A stretch of 64,000 nucleotides of DNA, taken from NCBI RefSeq assembly GCF_005795905.1, contig NZ_VAWE01000001.1:6003001-6067000 (forward strand), in the 5' to 3' direction. A program made the translations under genes and the position numbers. Positions within the stretch are counted from its first letter, which is position 1. Each line of letters begins with the position of its first letter. Origin of the DNA: Streptomyces marianii (GTDB taxonomy: Bacteria > Actinomycetota > Actinomycetes > Streptomycetales > Streptomycetaceae). Shown piece after piece: positions 24,112 to 31,685 of the stretch. The notes under the pieces are model-generated. The model was not told the origin of the DNA, made no database searches, and saw nothing but the letters and a program-made list of their open reading frames with translations.

Positions 24112-25938
24112 GACTCTGTTGCTGAATCCTTCAGCCGGCGAGTTGGTGGCTGAGGCGCTGCAGTCGGCTGGTGCGGGGCTTGCGTAGTGGGTTGGTGGTC
24201 CACCAGGCGTCGAGGCGGACGATGTTGAGGGCGGTGGCGGAGAAGGCGTGTTGGAGGGTGACTTTCGGTAGCCCGCGGTAGCGGGCCTGGCGGATGCCGG
24301 TGACGTCGAGGGCCTGGTTGACGGTGCTCTCGATGCCGGCGCGGAGGGCGTACTTGGCCCTCCAGGACTCGGTGTCCTGTTCGGTTCTGGCTGTGGTGGT
24401 GCGTTCGTGGAGTTCACGGGGACGCAGGGTGAGCATGCGGGTACCGCGGACCGAGCTGGTGCAGTTGGTCCGGGAGGGACAGGGACGGCAGTCGGCTCGG
24501 GCGAATTCGATCACGATGGCGTCTCGTCGGTGCTGGGTGACCGGGTACCAGCCGGCGCTGGTGGCCCCCTGGGGACAGTGGACCTGGCGGGCCTTCCAGG
24601 CGACGCGGAAGGCGCTCTTGGCGAAGCCCTCGGCGGCCTTGGCCTGCGGGGAGTGGTCGGCCAGGAGCGGGGTGACCATGCCGATGCCCCGGCCCGCCGC
24701 TTCCACGACCAGGTCGACGGAGGGGTATCCGGAGTCGAGGTAGTGCTCGCCCGGTGCGACCTGCCGCTCGGCCAGGTTCTGCTGGATGGGCGCGGTGGCC
24801 TTGACGTCCGGAACGGTCGCCTCGGTGGTGTGGACATCCGTGATCAGCCGTAATGGAAGCCTCACGGCTTCGGCTTCGGCTTCGGCTTCGGGGAGGGTGT
24901 CGCAGGTCTCGGTGAGGTGGACCTTGTATCCGAGCCAGAACAGGTCGTCGCCCTTGGCCGACCAGCGGGCGTCGGGGTCGTACGGGGAGGCCAGGCGGAT
25001 ATGGCCGGGCGGGACCCCGCTGTCGTCGGCGTCCCGCTTCTTGATCACCTCCCGTCCCCGGCCATCGGTACGGATGATGTAGGTCTGCACCATGACCTGC
25101 CGCAGGAGGGCCACCGCCTCGATCTCGCGGACCCACACCGGCGCGGTGTCGGACCAGGCGGCCCGGCACAGGACCAGCGCGTCCTGGCCGAAGACCTGGG
25201 CAAGCCGGTCCCGCTTGGTCTTCGAGCCCGGCATCGTCCAGCCATCCACGCGCGGCCCGTAGCGTTCGGCGAACTCGGCGACGTCGATCACGCCGGCCAG
25301 CCAGGACGGCGCCGCCACCGCCAGCGCCTCCAGAGCGGCCCGCACACTCTCCCCGGCCAGCTCGGTCCGGTTCAGGTCACGGACCGCGCTGATCACATGG
25401 GTGGAGTCCGTGCGCTGCTTGCCACCGGCCTTGATCAGCCCGGCCTCGCGGCAGTGCTCGACGAGCCTGTCGAAGAGTGTCCGCTCCAGGCCGTGCCCGA
25501 CCAGCCGGGCACGGAACTTCGACAGCGCGGAGAAGTCGAAGCCTGCATCGGAGAGCTCCGCGCCCAGCGCGTACTTCCACGACAGGCGATCCCGCGACGC
25601 GTCCGCCGCCTGCCGGTCGGTCAGGTTCTCCGTGAACTGCAGCACCGTCACCAGCGCGAGCAGGGCCGGAGACTGGGCGGGAGCCCCACGATCGGGAAAC
25701 GCATCGGTGAACAACGCGTCGTCGAAAACCTCGGCAAGGTGGTCACGCACGCGCATGGGCAGGCTCCCACCAGGGAAGGCCGCACGGGCCGTTCTGGCCG
25801 TCTGTTCAGGAATGGACGGCAATCCCCCCGGCCGCATGGACACCGCGCCAACCCCCTGCGGCCGGAGCAGACAGAACGACCGCACCAACGATCATGCCGA
25901 CCTGCCCGTGCCTCTGCAGGCAATTCAGCAACAGAGTC
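24112..25938 (-). mobile_element. IS1182-family insertion sequence (about 1.83 kb)
   Basis: 16-bp terminal inverted repeats GACTCTGTTGCTGAAT at 24112-24127 and complementary at 25923-25938, flanked by a 6-bp direct repeat GTCGTT at 24106-24111 and 25939-25944. It encloses one transposase gene. Both ends and the target duplication are perfect, so the insertion is recent. Confidence 0.85.
24131..25837 (-). CDS. IS1182-family DDE transposase
   Basis: 568 residues from the ATG at 25837 (MRPGGLPSIPEQT; a GTG two codons earlier is also possible). The N-terminal helix region contains LTDRQAADASRDRLSWKYALG, the conserved IS1182/IS5-like motif. The catalytic part includes DSTHV, DSGYPSVDLV and a C-terminal IESTVNQA glutamate, consistent with a DDE triad. 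A cysteine cluster CRPCPSRTNC lies near residue 455. No stop or frameshift is seen, so it is probably active. Confidence 0.88.
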   Translation of the reverse strand: MRPGGLPSIPEQTARTARAAFPGGSLPMRVRDHLAEVFDDALFTDAFPDRGAPAQSPALLALVTVLQFTENLTDRQAADASRDRLSWKYALGAELSDAGFDFSALSKFRARLVGHGLERTLFDRLVEHCREAGLIKAGGKQRTDSTHVISAVRDLNRTELAGESVRAALEALAVAAPSWLAGVIDVAEFAERYGPRVDGWTMPGSKTKRDRLAQVFGQDALVLCRAAWSDTAPVWVREIEAVALLRQVMVQTYIIRTDGRGREVIKKRDADDSGVPPGHIRLASPYDPDARWSAKGDDLFWLGYKVHLTETCDTLPEAEAEAEAVRLPLRLITDVHTTEATVPDVKATAPIQQNLAERQVAPGEHYLDSGYPSVDLVVEAAGRGIGMVTPLLADHSPQAKAAEGFAKSAFRVAWKARQVHCPQGATSAGWYPVTQHRRDAIVIEFARADCRPCPSRTNCTSSVRGTRMLTLRPRELHERTTTARTEQDTESWRAKYALRAGIESTVNQALDVTGIRQARYRGLPKVTLQHAFSATALNIVRLDAWWTTNPLRKPRTSRLQRLSHQLAG

Positions 25939-26031
25939 GTCGTTGGCCGCGCTGCCGTCACCGACGTAGGACCCCCGGGTGCGCAGAGCTCTCCCGGCCG
26001 GTGGAGTATTCCGCCCGGGAGGGGATGCGCA

Positions 26032-27048
26032 ATGAGTACAGCAACGGCAACGGGGAGAGGGCTACGACCAGTGCCGGGGGTGCGCGGTCGGTTTGGTGCG
26101 GTGCTGCTGAGCTCCATGTCAGTGCTGTTCGTCGAGGCTGTGATCGGCATGATCGTGAGCTTCTTTCTGAGGTTGGCTCAAGAAGCCCCGAGCGGCTACT
26201 CCGCGTTGGGGCTAGTGCTCCTGCCGTTCTTCGCGGCGGCCGGAGCAGTGGTCGGCCTCGCGGTGTCGGTGGGCGTCGTGATGCCTGTCCTCGCACTGGC
26301 GGGGTGGCTCGGACGCAGGTTCTCGGGACGCGAGGTCTGGTGGTGGGTTCCGCCGGTGACGGCCGCTGTCGTGGCCGCGCCGCTCGCCGCCCGGTACGCG
26401 GCCGCGGGAGCGAGACCGGACCTCTTGCCGATCGTATGGGGGTGGCTCGTGGGCACGGCGGTGCTGATTGTGCCGGTGCTGGTAGCCCGCAGGCTCCTCC
26501 TGCCGGACCGTCGGTATGTCCCGGGCGGTGCGATGTTCGGGTGGGTCGCGCTGTACGGGACGCTCGCCGTCGTCGCGACCGCGCTGCTCGGCGGCATCGC
26601 CGTGTACACCGGCCTTATTGAGGAGTACCGGCCGCCGCGGCTGAGCGAGGAACGCATCGCCGGCACGTGGACCGACGGGCAGGGCGGCACGCTCACTTTC
26701 GCGTCAGACGGCACGGCCACGGCGACCGGTGTCAACACGTACTACTTCGATGACGACTTCAACGACGTGGTGCGCGACTGCACGGGTGTCGGCACCTGGG
26801 AGTACGACGCTGGCGACAGCCTGTGGACCCAGAAGGCCACGGTGTCGTTCGACGGCTGCAGCATGGACGATTGGAACGTGGGCGGAACGCCGGAGCACCC
26901 GACGCTGTACGTGTACATCGGCGACCCGGACTCCTGGGACCTATACACGCTGACCCGGAACACCGGGACCGCGCGCACGCCCGCAGAAGGAACGCCGACT
27001 TCCACGCCAGGTCCGGCCAGCAGTGCGCCAGGTCCACGAGCGAGGTGA
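26032..27048 (+). CDS. Multi-pass membrane protein with extracytoplasmic lipocalin-like domain
   Basis: 338 residues; the ATG at 26032 has GGAGG about 9 nt upstream. Five to six hydrophobic helices lie in residues 15-205. Then comes a polar domain with GTWTDGQGGTLTFASDGTATATG and two cysteines (DCTGVGTW, FDGCSMDDW), a beta-barrel-like pattern of lipid- or ligand-binding domains, and a Pro/Thr/Ser-rich tail. Similar proteins are common hypothetical genes in Streptomyces. It is cargo of element B, right next to the IS insertion. Confidence 0.7.
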   Translation: MSTATATGRGLRPVPGVRGRFGAVLLSSMSVLFVEAVIGMIVSFFLRLAQEAPSGYSALGLVLLPFFAAAGAVVGLAVSVGVVMPVLALAGWLGRRFSGREVWWWVPPVTAAVVAAPLAARYAAAGARPDLLPIVWGWLVGTAVLIVPVLVARRLLLPDRRYVPGGAMFGWVALYGTLAVVATALLGGIAVYTGLIEEYRPPRLSEERIAGTWTDGQGGTLTFASDGTATATGVNTYYFDDDFNDVVRDCTGVGTWEYDAGDSLWTQKATVSFDGCSMDDWNVGGTPEHPTLYVYIGDPDSWDLYTLTRNTGTARTPAEGTPTSTPGPASSAPGPRAR

Positions 27049-27261
27049 CTCGATGGCAGAGCCACCGAGCCTGTGTGAGTAGAAATCTTCTCTACGGGTT
27101 CAAGGGCTCGCTCCGCTCGCCGCGCGCCCGGCTTGACGCCGGGCGACGCTCCTGTCTCCACCCCGCTCCGCCCGGCCGCCGGACGCGCGCGGCGCGAGCA
27201 GACATAGAGAAGACGGCTGGCATGGGGCTGGGGCGGTCGGCTCCACGGCTTTAGGCAGCCA

Positions 27262-27371
27262 CCATGGGGCGAGCCTCGAAGATCGGGGGCCCACATCGGG
27301 CTATTGCGGGCAGGTCCAGAGACTGCCCGAGTCGCGGGAAGCTTACGGGCCCCCGATCTCTCGCCCCATGG
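27262..27371. repeat. Large inverted repeat (25-bp arms, 54-nt loop)
   Basis: The left arm 27262-27292 and right arm 27347-27371 pair over CCATGGGGCGAG and AGATCGGGGGCCC, with a 6-nt insertion in the left arm. The loop contains a nested hairpin GGGCAG/CTGCCC. Short further pairing (GGCTTT/AAAGCC) lies outside. The remainder of the gap 27049-27409 has no gene. It could be a MITE, a strong bidirectional terminator or a single-strand origin of the element. Confidence 0.7.
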
Positions 27372-27409
27372 CAGCTCCCGCCCAAAGCCGCTCCGCCGAC
27401 CTCAGTGGG

Positions 27410-27550
27410 TCACTTGCGGATGATGCGACGCAGCTCCCGGATGACCTTGACGATGTCCTCGCGGCGGCAGCGCAGCAGCGCCACCAGGCCCAGGAGGACG
27501 AAAGTACCCCAGATCGCCAGGAAGATCATGCACCAGGGATTTTCGGACAT
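27410..27550 (-). CDS. Short single-TM protein (46 aa)
   Basis: ATG at 27550 giving MSENPWCMIFLAIWGTFVLLGLVALL then a basic tail RCRREDIVKVIRELRRIIRK. One transmembrane helix with a positively charged cytoplasmic end. An AGAGGT-like ribosome site is present upstream but not ideally spaced. Small hydrophobic-basic peptides like this can be type I toxins or element accessory proteins; no assignment made. Confidence 0.4.
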   Translation of the reverse strand: MSENPWCMIFLAIWGTFVLLGLVALLRCRREDIVKVIRELRRIIRK

Positions 27551-27834
27551 AAGGAACAGACCTCTCTTGAGAGGCCTGTCGTCCGAGTTCACCAGGTGAG
27601 CCCGCGCGGCTCTTCGCACCGGAGCGACTAGGCACGCCTATTGCATGATCAATTCTTAGGCGAAGTAAGCGGAGCTCCAGCGTACGGCAAGGAGCCCGCT
27701 TCAGGAGCCGAACGCCGTTCCGTGCCCCATCCGTGCCCGAACGTGCGGGAAGCCAGGGGGAATCAGGGCGACAAGCGGGCACCGCAGAGCACAGCGGCCC
27801 CCAACCGAGTTACCTGGTCAGGGGCCGTTCACGT

Positions 27835-27890
27835 GCGGTGGGTGTGGGATTTGAACCCACGGTGACATCGCTGCCACGACGGTTTTCAAG
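27835..27890 (-). tRNA. 3' half of tRNA-Ser(UGA), attachment-site fragment
   Basis: On the minus strand, from the anticodon loop CTTGAAA onward: 3' anticodon stem ACCGT, a class II variable arm (GTGGCA, GCGA loop, TGTCAC), a perfect T-arm (GTGGG, TTCAAAT, CCCAC) and the acceptor strand ACCCACC plus G. No D-arm or 5' acceptor GGTGGGT precedes it, and the 5' anticodon strand has a mismatch. It is therefore a fragment that begins at the anticodon loop, as left by tRNA-targeting integrases, and not a working tRNA. No gene is seen in the surrounding gap 27551-28016. Confidence 0.75.
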
Positions 27891-27958
27891 ATCGTTTACA
27901 CTGTCTCCCCTATAGGCATCAGGCGACACTATGATGCTGCAATCGTTGCACTCTTTTC

Positions 27959-27980
27959 GCATGGTTCAACAGAACCATGC
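27959..27980. promoter_or_regulatory. 8-bp inverted repeat near 28017 gene
   Basis: GCATGGTT and AACCATGC flank a 6-nt spacer (CAACAG), 37 bp upstream of the membrane protein start. It could be an operator or a short hairpin. The sequence around it is AT-richer than the element average. Confidence 0.45.
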
Positions 27981-28016
27981 GCGGATAGTCCTGATGGAGG
28001 CAGCGACGGATATGGT

Positions 28017-28715
28017 GTGGTTAAATGTTTAGCTATGCCGCTTGCTTCGGATCCGTGGTACGCGAATGGCACGCTCTGGGCCGCCCTGAGCGTTTTCGTG
28101 ACGGCCTTAGGTGTGGGAATTGGCGCATGGGCCACGAAGACAGCAGGGCGGTCGAAGCGGGCTGTCTGCTACTGGGCTAGCTCCCGTGTTCGAATGAAGC
28201 CTCATGATGGCGGAACTCCGCTCGCGACGGCTCTAACGGTCCAGCATGGAGGGGGTGAGCTGAGCGATCCCTATATAGTGTCTATTGCATTTTCAAATCG
28301 CGGTCGTCGTGACGTAACCAGCGACATGTTCCACAGTGGCAGTCTGCCTCGAATTAGGTTCAAGTCGCCAATCCTGGAGGTTTTCAATGTCCGATGCGCC
28401 TCGAGTAATTCGATCCCACCAACCGTGACCGCCAGTGGGCAAGATGTCGTCTTTAGCGATTTCTACCTTAAGGCGGGCGCAGAAGTCGACGTGAGCGTTC
28501 TCGTCGATGAGGAAAACCCTGTCGAGGAGGATGAACGTGGGCGGCTCGTAAAACCTGAAGTACTGGCGAATTTCACCGATGGACTCTTCGTTCCCGCCAC
28601 GGATCGGAATGATCTCTCAATCCCGCGTCGCCAAGCATACTTCTTCCTGGCTTCGTTCTACATTCTGATGCTGATTGCTGCAGCATTGACTGCTTTTTTG
28701 CTCGGAAGTCTCTAG
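28017..28715 (+). CDS. Membrane-anchored protein, AT-rich cargo (232 aa)
   Basis: One hydrophobic helix near the N-terminus (LWAALSVFVTALGVGIGAWAT) and one at the C-terminus (AYFFLASFYILMLIAAALTAFLLG) enclose a ~170-residue polar, beta-rich domain (DPYIVSIAFSNRGRRDVTSDMF). The first ~6 codons are uncertain; an ATG at 28035 is an alternative. Lower GC than neighbours suggests transfer from elsewhere. No recognisable family; similar two-helix proteins are common orphans in Streptomyces. Confidence 0.6.
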   Translation: MVKCLAMPLASDPWYANGTLWAALSVFVTALGVGIGAWATKTAGRSKRAVCYWASSRVRMKPHDGGTPLATALTVQHGGGELSDPYIVSIAFSNRGRRDVTSDMFHSGSLPRIRFKSPILEVFNVRCASSNSIPPTVTASGQDVVFSDFYLKAGAEVDVSVLVDEENPVEEDERGRLVKPEVLANFTDGLFVPATDRNDLSIPRRQAYFFLASFYILMLIAAALTAFLLGSL

Positions 28716-28849
28716 ATCTGCGAGGTAGTTGTATTGCTCCGGTCCTGGTGATCTGAGCGTGGAGAGTGGCGCGGCCGAAGCCGTGGGAAGCAAACGACGG
28801 TCTCTGGGCAGTGATCGAGCTGCTGCTGCCCAAGGTTGAGCGTCGGCCC

Positions 28850-28937
28850 CGGCATCCGGGACGAAGGCGGCACCGGGCACGCGCACCACTGAGCTGTTGC
28901 CACCATCCGTGAACAGTTCAGCCTCGACACGCTCCAT
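28850..28937 (-). pseudogene. VapB/AbrB-like antitoxin N-terminal remnant
   Basis: The minus-strand frame reads MERVEAELFTDGGNSSVVRVPG, like the start of VapB-type antitoxins (LFTxGGxQAVRxP). The similarity stops after about 28 residues and no toxin follows. The rest of the 370-bp gap 28716-29085 has no gene. A decayed toxin-antitoxin relic is the best reading, from a short match only. Confidence 0.35.
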
Positions 28938-29057
28938 GCGGCCATCCAACCTGACATCACCAGTTGACATCAACGACAGCGGATGACCACGGCGTTGAGA
29001 GACCGAGCACGGTCACGCCCCCGGCGGTCAGGTCCCCCAAAGGCCCGTCCGATCGAA

Positions 29058-29074
29058 CTTACAAGGCAGCTGTC
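29058..29074 (+). repeat. Degenerate att-like site near right end of element B
   Basis: CTTACAAGGCAGCTGTC differs from the first 17 bases of the 46-bp att repeat at two positions. It is preceded by TCGAA exactly as at copy 1 (14778-14782), so 22 bp match with two mismatches. The T-arm part is absent. It sits 11 bp beyond the stop of the FGE-like gene. Confidence 0.5.
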
Positions 29075-29085
29075 ACGCGCGATGT

Positions 29086-29853
29086 CTAGGCACACCCCGG
29101 ACTGGTTGGCACAGGTGCAACGGGACGGACTGCGGTGAAGTCGTGGATCTCATAGCGGGTGGCGGAAAGCAACAACAGCCATTCATTGCAGCCTTGCCAC
29201 GGATAGAGGTCGCCAGCACCTCCGCGCACCACGTGCGGTCCCTCCCCGGTGCGGGGACGTGCGTCCACCGGCGCGTCCGCGAAATGAGGGATCCACACGT
29301 CAGCGCAGATCTCGTTCGCCGACCCCATCGCCACCAACCCGAAGGCGTTCTCAGCTGCGGCAGTGCGCTCCTCGTCGGCGAAGTCGTCGAGCACCTGGCC
29401 CTCGTCCGGCCTCTCATCACCGCGGAAGGTCAGGGTGGTCGTGCCTGCCCGAGCCGCGTACTCCCACTCCGCCTCGCTGGGCAGTCGGAAGGGCAACGTC
29501 GCAAGCAGGTCGTCCAAGTCGTCCTGGAACCGGGCCGTGCTCGAAGCCGAGTCAGCGAAGCTGTCCTCATAGTCGGGTAGCCAGTGCCGTACCTGCGCGA
29601 CCGTAAGCGGATGCCGAGCGATCATGAATGGCTCGACCCGCACTTCACGCACCGGCCGGGCTTGGACGGCACCAGCGAAGAACGGTTCGAGGTCGTCATC
29701 GGCGCCGTCGGCTCGCTCGATGGCACGGACCGCGTCCAGTTCCGCGTCGGACAAGCCCATCCGGAACGTCCCACCGGGAACGGCACGGAAGGCCACACCG
29801 GAGGGGGTGTGCCGCCAAGCCGGTCGGCCGGCCACGATCTCTTGAGCCCACAT
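29086..29853 (-). CDS. SUMF1/FGE-like domain protein (about 255 aa)
   Basis: Start placed at the ATG 29853 because the family homology begins there (GVAFRAVPGGTFRMG); the frame is open to a GTG at 29946. Core motifs: PGGTFRMG, MIARHPLTVAQVRHWL, FRLPSEAEWEYAARAG, HVVRGGAGD. The usual C-terminal RSA.R...GFR segment is altered (SATRYEIHDFTAVRPV) and no catalytic cysteine pair of formylglycine-generating enzymes is evident. It is therefore probably a non-FGE member of the superfamily, perhaps a binding domain. Lies between the degenerate att site and the right att site. Confidence 0.75.
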   Translation of the reverse strand: MWAQEIVAGRPAWRHTPSGVAFRAVPGGTFRMGLSDAELDAVRAIERADGADDDLEPFFAGAVQARPVREVRVEPFMIARHPLTVAQVRHWLPDYEDSFADSASSTARFQDDLDDLLATLPFRLPSEAEWEYAARAGTTTLTFRGDERPDEGQVLDDFADEERTAAAENAFGLVAMGSANEICADVWIPHFADAPVDARPRTGEGPHVVRGGAGDLYPWQGCNEWLLLLSATRYEIHDFTAVRPVAPVPTSPGCA

Positions 29854-30071
29854 GGTGCCGGACGCTAGCAGTCGAGCATCACAGGTGAAGGAGGGGGCTC
29901 TAGATTCCATCGCGCAGCAGCTACAGATCACGAGGTGCCGTGCCACAACCGTGCCACATCAGACGGTCAGCCGCGGTCAACGACGGCTCGCTGCAGTCCA
30001 CATACCTTGCTGAGCTGGGGACCGGCAAACCTGACTTGACCTGCGCACCCTCGACGACCCTGGCCACCAGG

Positions 30072-30117
30072 CTTACAAAGCAGATGTCGGCGGTTCGAAA
30101 CCGTCCGCGCCCACCAG
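30072..30117 (+). repeat. Attachment site (att): tRNA-Val(UAC) 3' half, copy 2
   Basis: 46 bp identical to 14783-14828; flanking bases differ on both sides (A/G at the left, T/C at the right), so the repeat length is exact. It forms the right boundary of element B and the left boundary of the element C relic. The sequence to the left cannot complete a tRNA. Confidence 0.88.
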
Positions 30118-30124
30118 CACGAAG

Positions 30125-30151
30125 GCCCCCGCAGCGAGCCGCCGCGGGGGC
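30125..30151. terminator. GC-rich hairpin after att copy 2
   Basis: Arms GCCCCCGC (30125-30132) and GCGGGGGC (30144-30151), 11-nt loop. The position relative to the att site matches the hairpin at 14844-14884, although the sequence is unrelated. It terminates transcription from the tRNA side or from the integrase relic. Confidence 0.55.
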
Positions 30152-30179
30152 ATTGACGGCAGGATTTGACGGCAGTCCC

Positions 30180-30395
30180 TCAGTTTGACCGGCGGCGACG
30201 TCGCAAGAGCCGGTCCATGTGTCCCATCGCCTCGCGCCGGTTGTCGTCCGACACATGGGTGTAGATGTTCATGGTGACGGCGATCTGCGAGTGCCCCAGG
30301 ATCTCCATCACCACGCGCGCCGGCACCCCGGCGGCGAACAGCAGGGTGGCGCAGCCGTGCCGGGCGTCGTGCAGCCGGATGCGGGGGAGCCCCGA
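30180..30395 (-). pseudogene. Tyrosine integrase C-terminal relic (element C)
   Basis: 71 residues beginning GLPRIRLHDARHG, with HDARHG (His-x-x-Arg), GHSQ and the active-site Tyr in MNIYTHV, then a basic tail. The first ~300 residues of a normal integrase are missing. The sequence beyond 30395 switches to an unrelated transposase fragment on the other strand. The relic lies about 60 bp from the att site, as int does in element B, so it is read as the trace of a third element. Confidence 0.8.
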
Positions 30396-30396
30396 G

Positions 30397-30507
30397 AGCC
30401 ACATCCAGGCCGTCCTCGCACTCGCCCGCCGACGCGTCAACGTTCTGTGGGCCCTCATCCGCGACCGACGGTGCTACCAAGCCGAGCCTCCGGTAACGGC
30501 CTGCTGA
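30397..30507 (+). pseudogene. IS110-like transposase C-terminal relic
   Basis: Plus-strand frame SHIQAVLALARRRVNVLWAL then IRDRRCYQ resembles the conserved C-terminal end of IS110/IS116-type transposases (QAVIALARRRVNVLWALxRD). Only 36 codons remain before the stop. It abuts the integrase relic, so an IS insertion followed by deletion probably removed the rest of element C. Matching from memory only. Confidence 0.55.
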
Positions 30508-30603
30508 ACGCTCGTCCTGTCCCGCCAGGGGCCACGGCGCACTGTCCCCGCACAACTGCAGGGTGGGAAGATCGAAAGACCTACACCTGAGTGGGGGACG
30601 TAG

Positions 30604-31065
30604 ATGGACATGCTGATCAGGCCTGCACGGGCCACGGAAGCCGCCGTGCTCACCGACCTGGCACTGCGCTCCAAGGCGCATTGGGGATATGACGCCGACT
30701 TCCTGAAAGCCTGTCGCGACGAGCTGACAGTTGCCGAGCACGAGGTTGCACGCCGACGAGCCACGGTGGCTGACAGAGATGGCCGCATCCTGGGCTTCAC
30801 GACCCTTGAGGGAGAGCCGCCCACAGGCGTTTTGGGCATGATGTTTGTCGAGCCGCAGGCCATTGGGGAAGGGATCGGTCGCCAGTTGTTCAAACACACC
30901 ATCGCAGCTGGACGAGACCTGGGATTCACCCGACTCACGATCGACGCGGACCCGAATGCCGAGCCCTTCTACCGCGCCATGGGTGCAGTCCGCATAGGAA
31001 GCGTGCCCTCTGGCTCCATCGCCAGCAGAGTACTGCCGCAGATGGTCGTCACCATCAAGCGCTGA
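30604..31065 (+). CDS. GNAT-family N-acetyltransferase
   Basis: 153 residues with the GNAT order: RPARATEAAVLTDLALRS at the N-terminus, the beta strand LGMMFVEPQAIGEGIGRQLF (acetyl-CoA loop Q/R-x-x-G-x-G/A in the form QAIGEGIG) at about 78-97, and FYRAMGAV near the C-terminus. Substrate unknown. First chromosomal gene to the right of the AICE array. Confidence 0.85.
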   Translation: MDMLIRPARATEAAVLTDLALRSKAHWGYDADFLKACRDELTVAEHEVARRRATVADRDGRILGFTTLEGEPPTGVLGMMFVEPQAIGEGIGRQLFKHTIAAGRDLGFTRLTIDADPNAEPFYRAMGAVRIGSVPSGSIASRVLPQMVVTIKR

Positions 31066-31685
31066 AACCTGCTGATTCGGGGCACCACCCGCACGGGCAT
31101 CGGCGTTCGGCCGAGAACCGCCTGGCCGGCTCGGCCCGCCGGCGGCCCGACGCCCCCGCACGGTCATCGGCCCGCCTCGTCGACGATCCGGCCGCGCTGG
31201 GCGGTCGGCGCGGAGGACGAGGTCTGAGGGCCGCGGGTACGGCGGTCTCGACGCGCTGATCCGGCGCTGCGGTCCGCTCGCGCACGGAAGCCGGGCCGGG
31301 ACCGCCGACCCGCCGTGTACTCTCCGCCGGGCGCAGGCGGCCGGGGCGGCAGCCGGGGGTGCGGGCCCGGCTCGATCCGGTGCTGTTCCCGCCCCGTTCC
31401 GCCCCGTTCCGGCCCGCCCTGTTCCCGCCCCGTTCCGGCCCGCCCCTGTTCTGCCCCGGTCCTGGCCCGGTCCTGGCCCGGTCCTGGCCCGGTCCTGTTC
31501 TGCCCCGGTCCTGGCCCGGTCCTGGCCCGGTCCTGGCCCGGTCCGTTCCGTTCCGTTCCGGCCCGGTCCTGGCCCGGCCCCAGCGCCGGTCTCCGTTAGC
31601 CGCCCCGCCCCGCCCCGCCCCGTTCGGCTCGGCGCCCGCCCCGCCCGGCCGCGCGGGGCGCCGGGGACGCCGCGACACTGGAGGC
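31066..31685. repeat. 620-bp gap with 11-bp and 49-bp tandem repeats
   Basis: No gene. Between 31447 and 31578 an 11-bp unit CCTGGCCCGGT occurs in runs of three, within a higher-order 49-bp unit present twice (31447-31495 and 31496-31544). CCGTT repeats (31540-31560) follow. The remainder (31066-31440) is GC-rich without features I can name. Confidence 0.7.

Larger units (their letters stand above)
14829..30117. mobile_element. AICE element B (about 15.3 kb)
   Basis: Bounded by the two 46-bp att repeats; period 15,289 bp. It contains the expected AICE modules in order: int, xis, rep, SpdD and small Spd genes, TraB, a regulatory region and cargo. The integrase 3' end lies about 100 bp from the left att site, the usual arrangement. 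All core genes appear intact, so the element may still excise. An IS1182-family insertion interrupts the cargo side. Confidence 0.88.

Noticed and set aside
27835..27911. Complete tRNA-Ser gene
   Set aside because: D-arm and 5' acceptor strand are missing, so only the 3' half is present.
29921..30256. Minus-strand frame with GRGRFRTADICFVS
   Set aside because: This peptide arises from translating the att/tRNA sequence and appears as a false annotation in many genomes.
31450..31578. CRISPR-like array
   Set aside because: Units are head-to-tail with no variable spacers of regular length; a simple tandem repeat.
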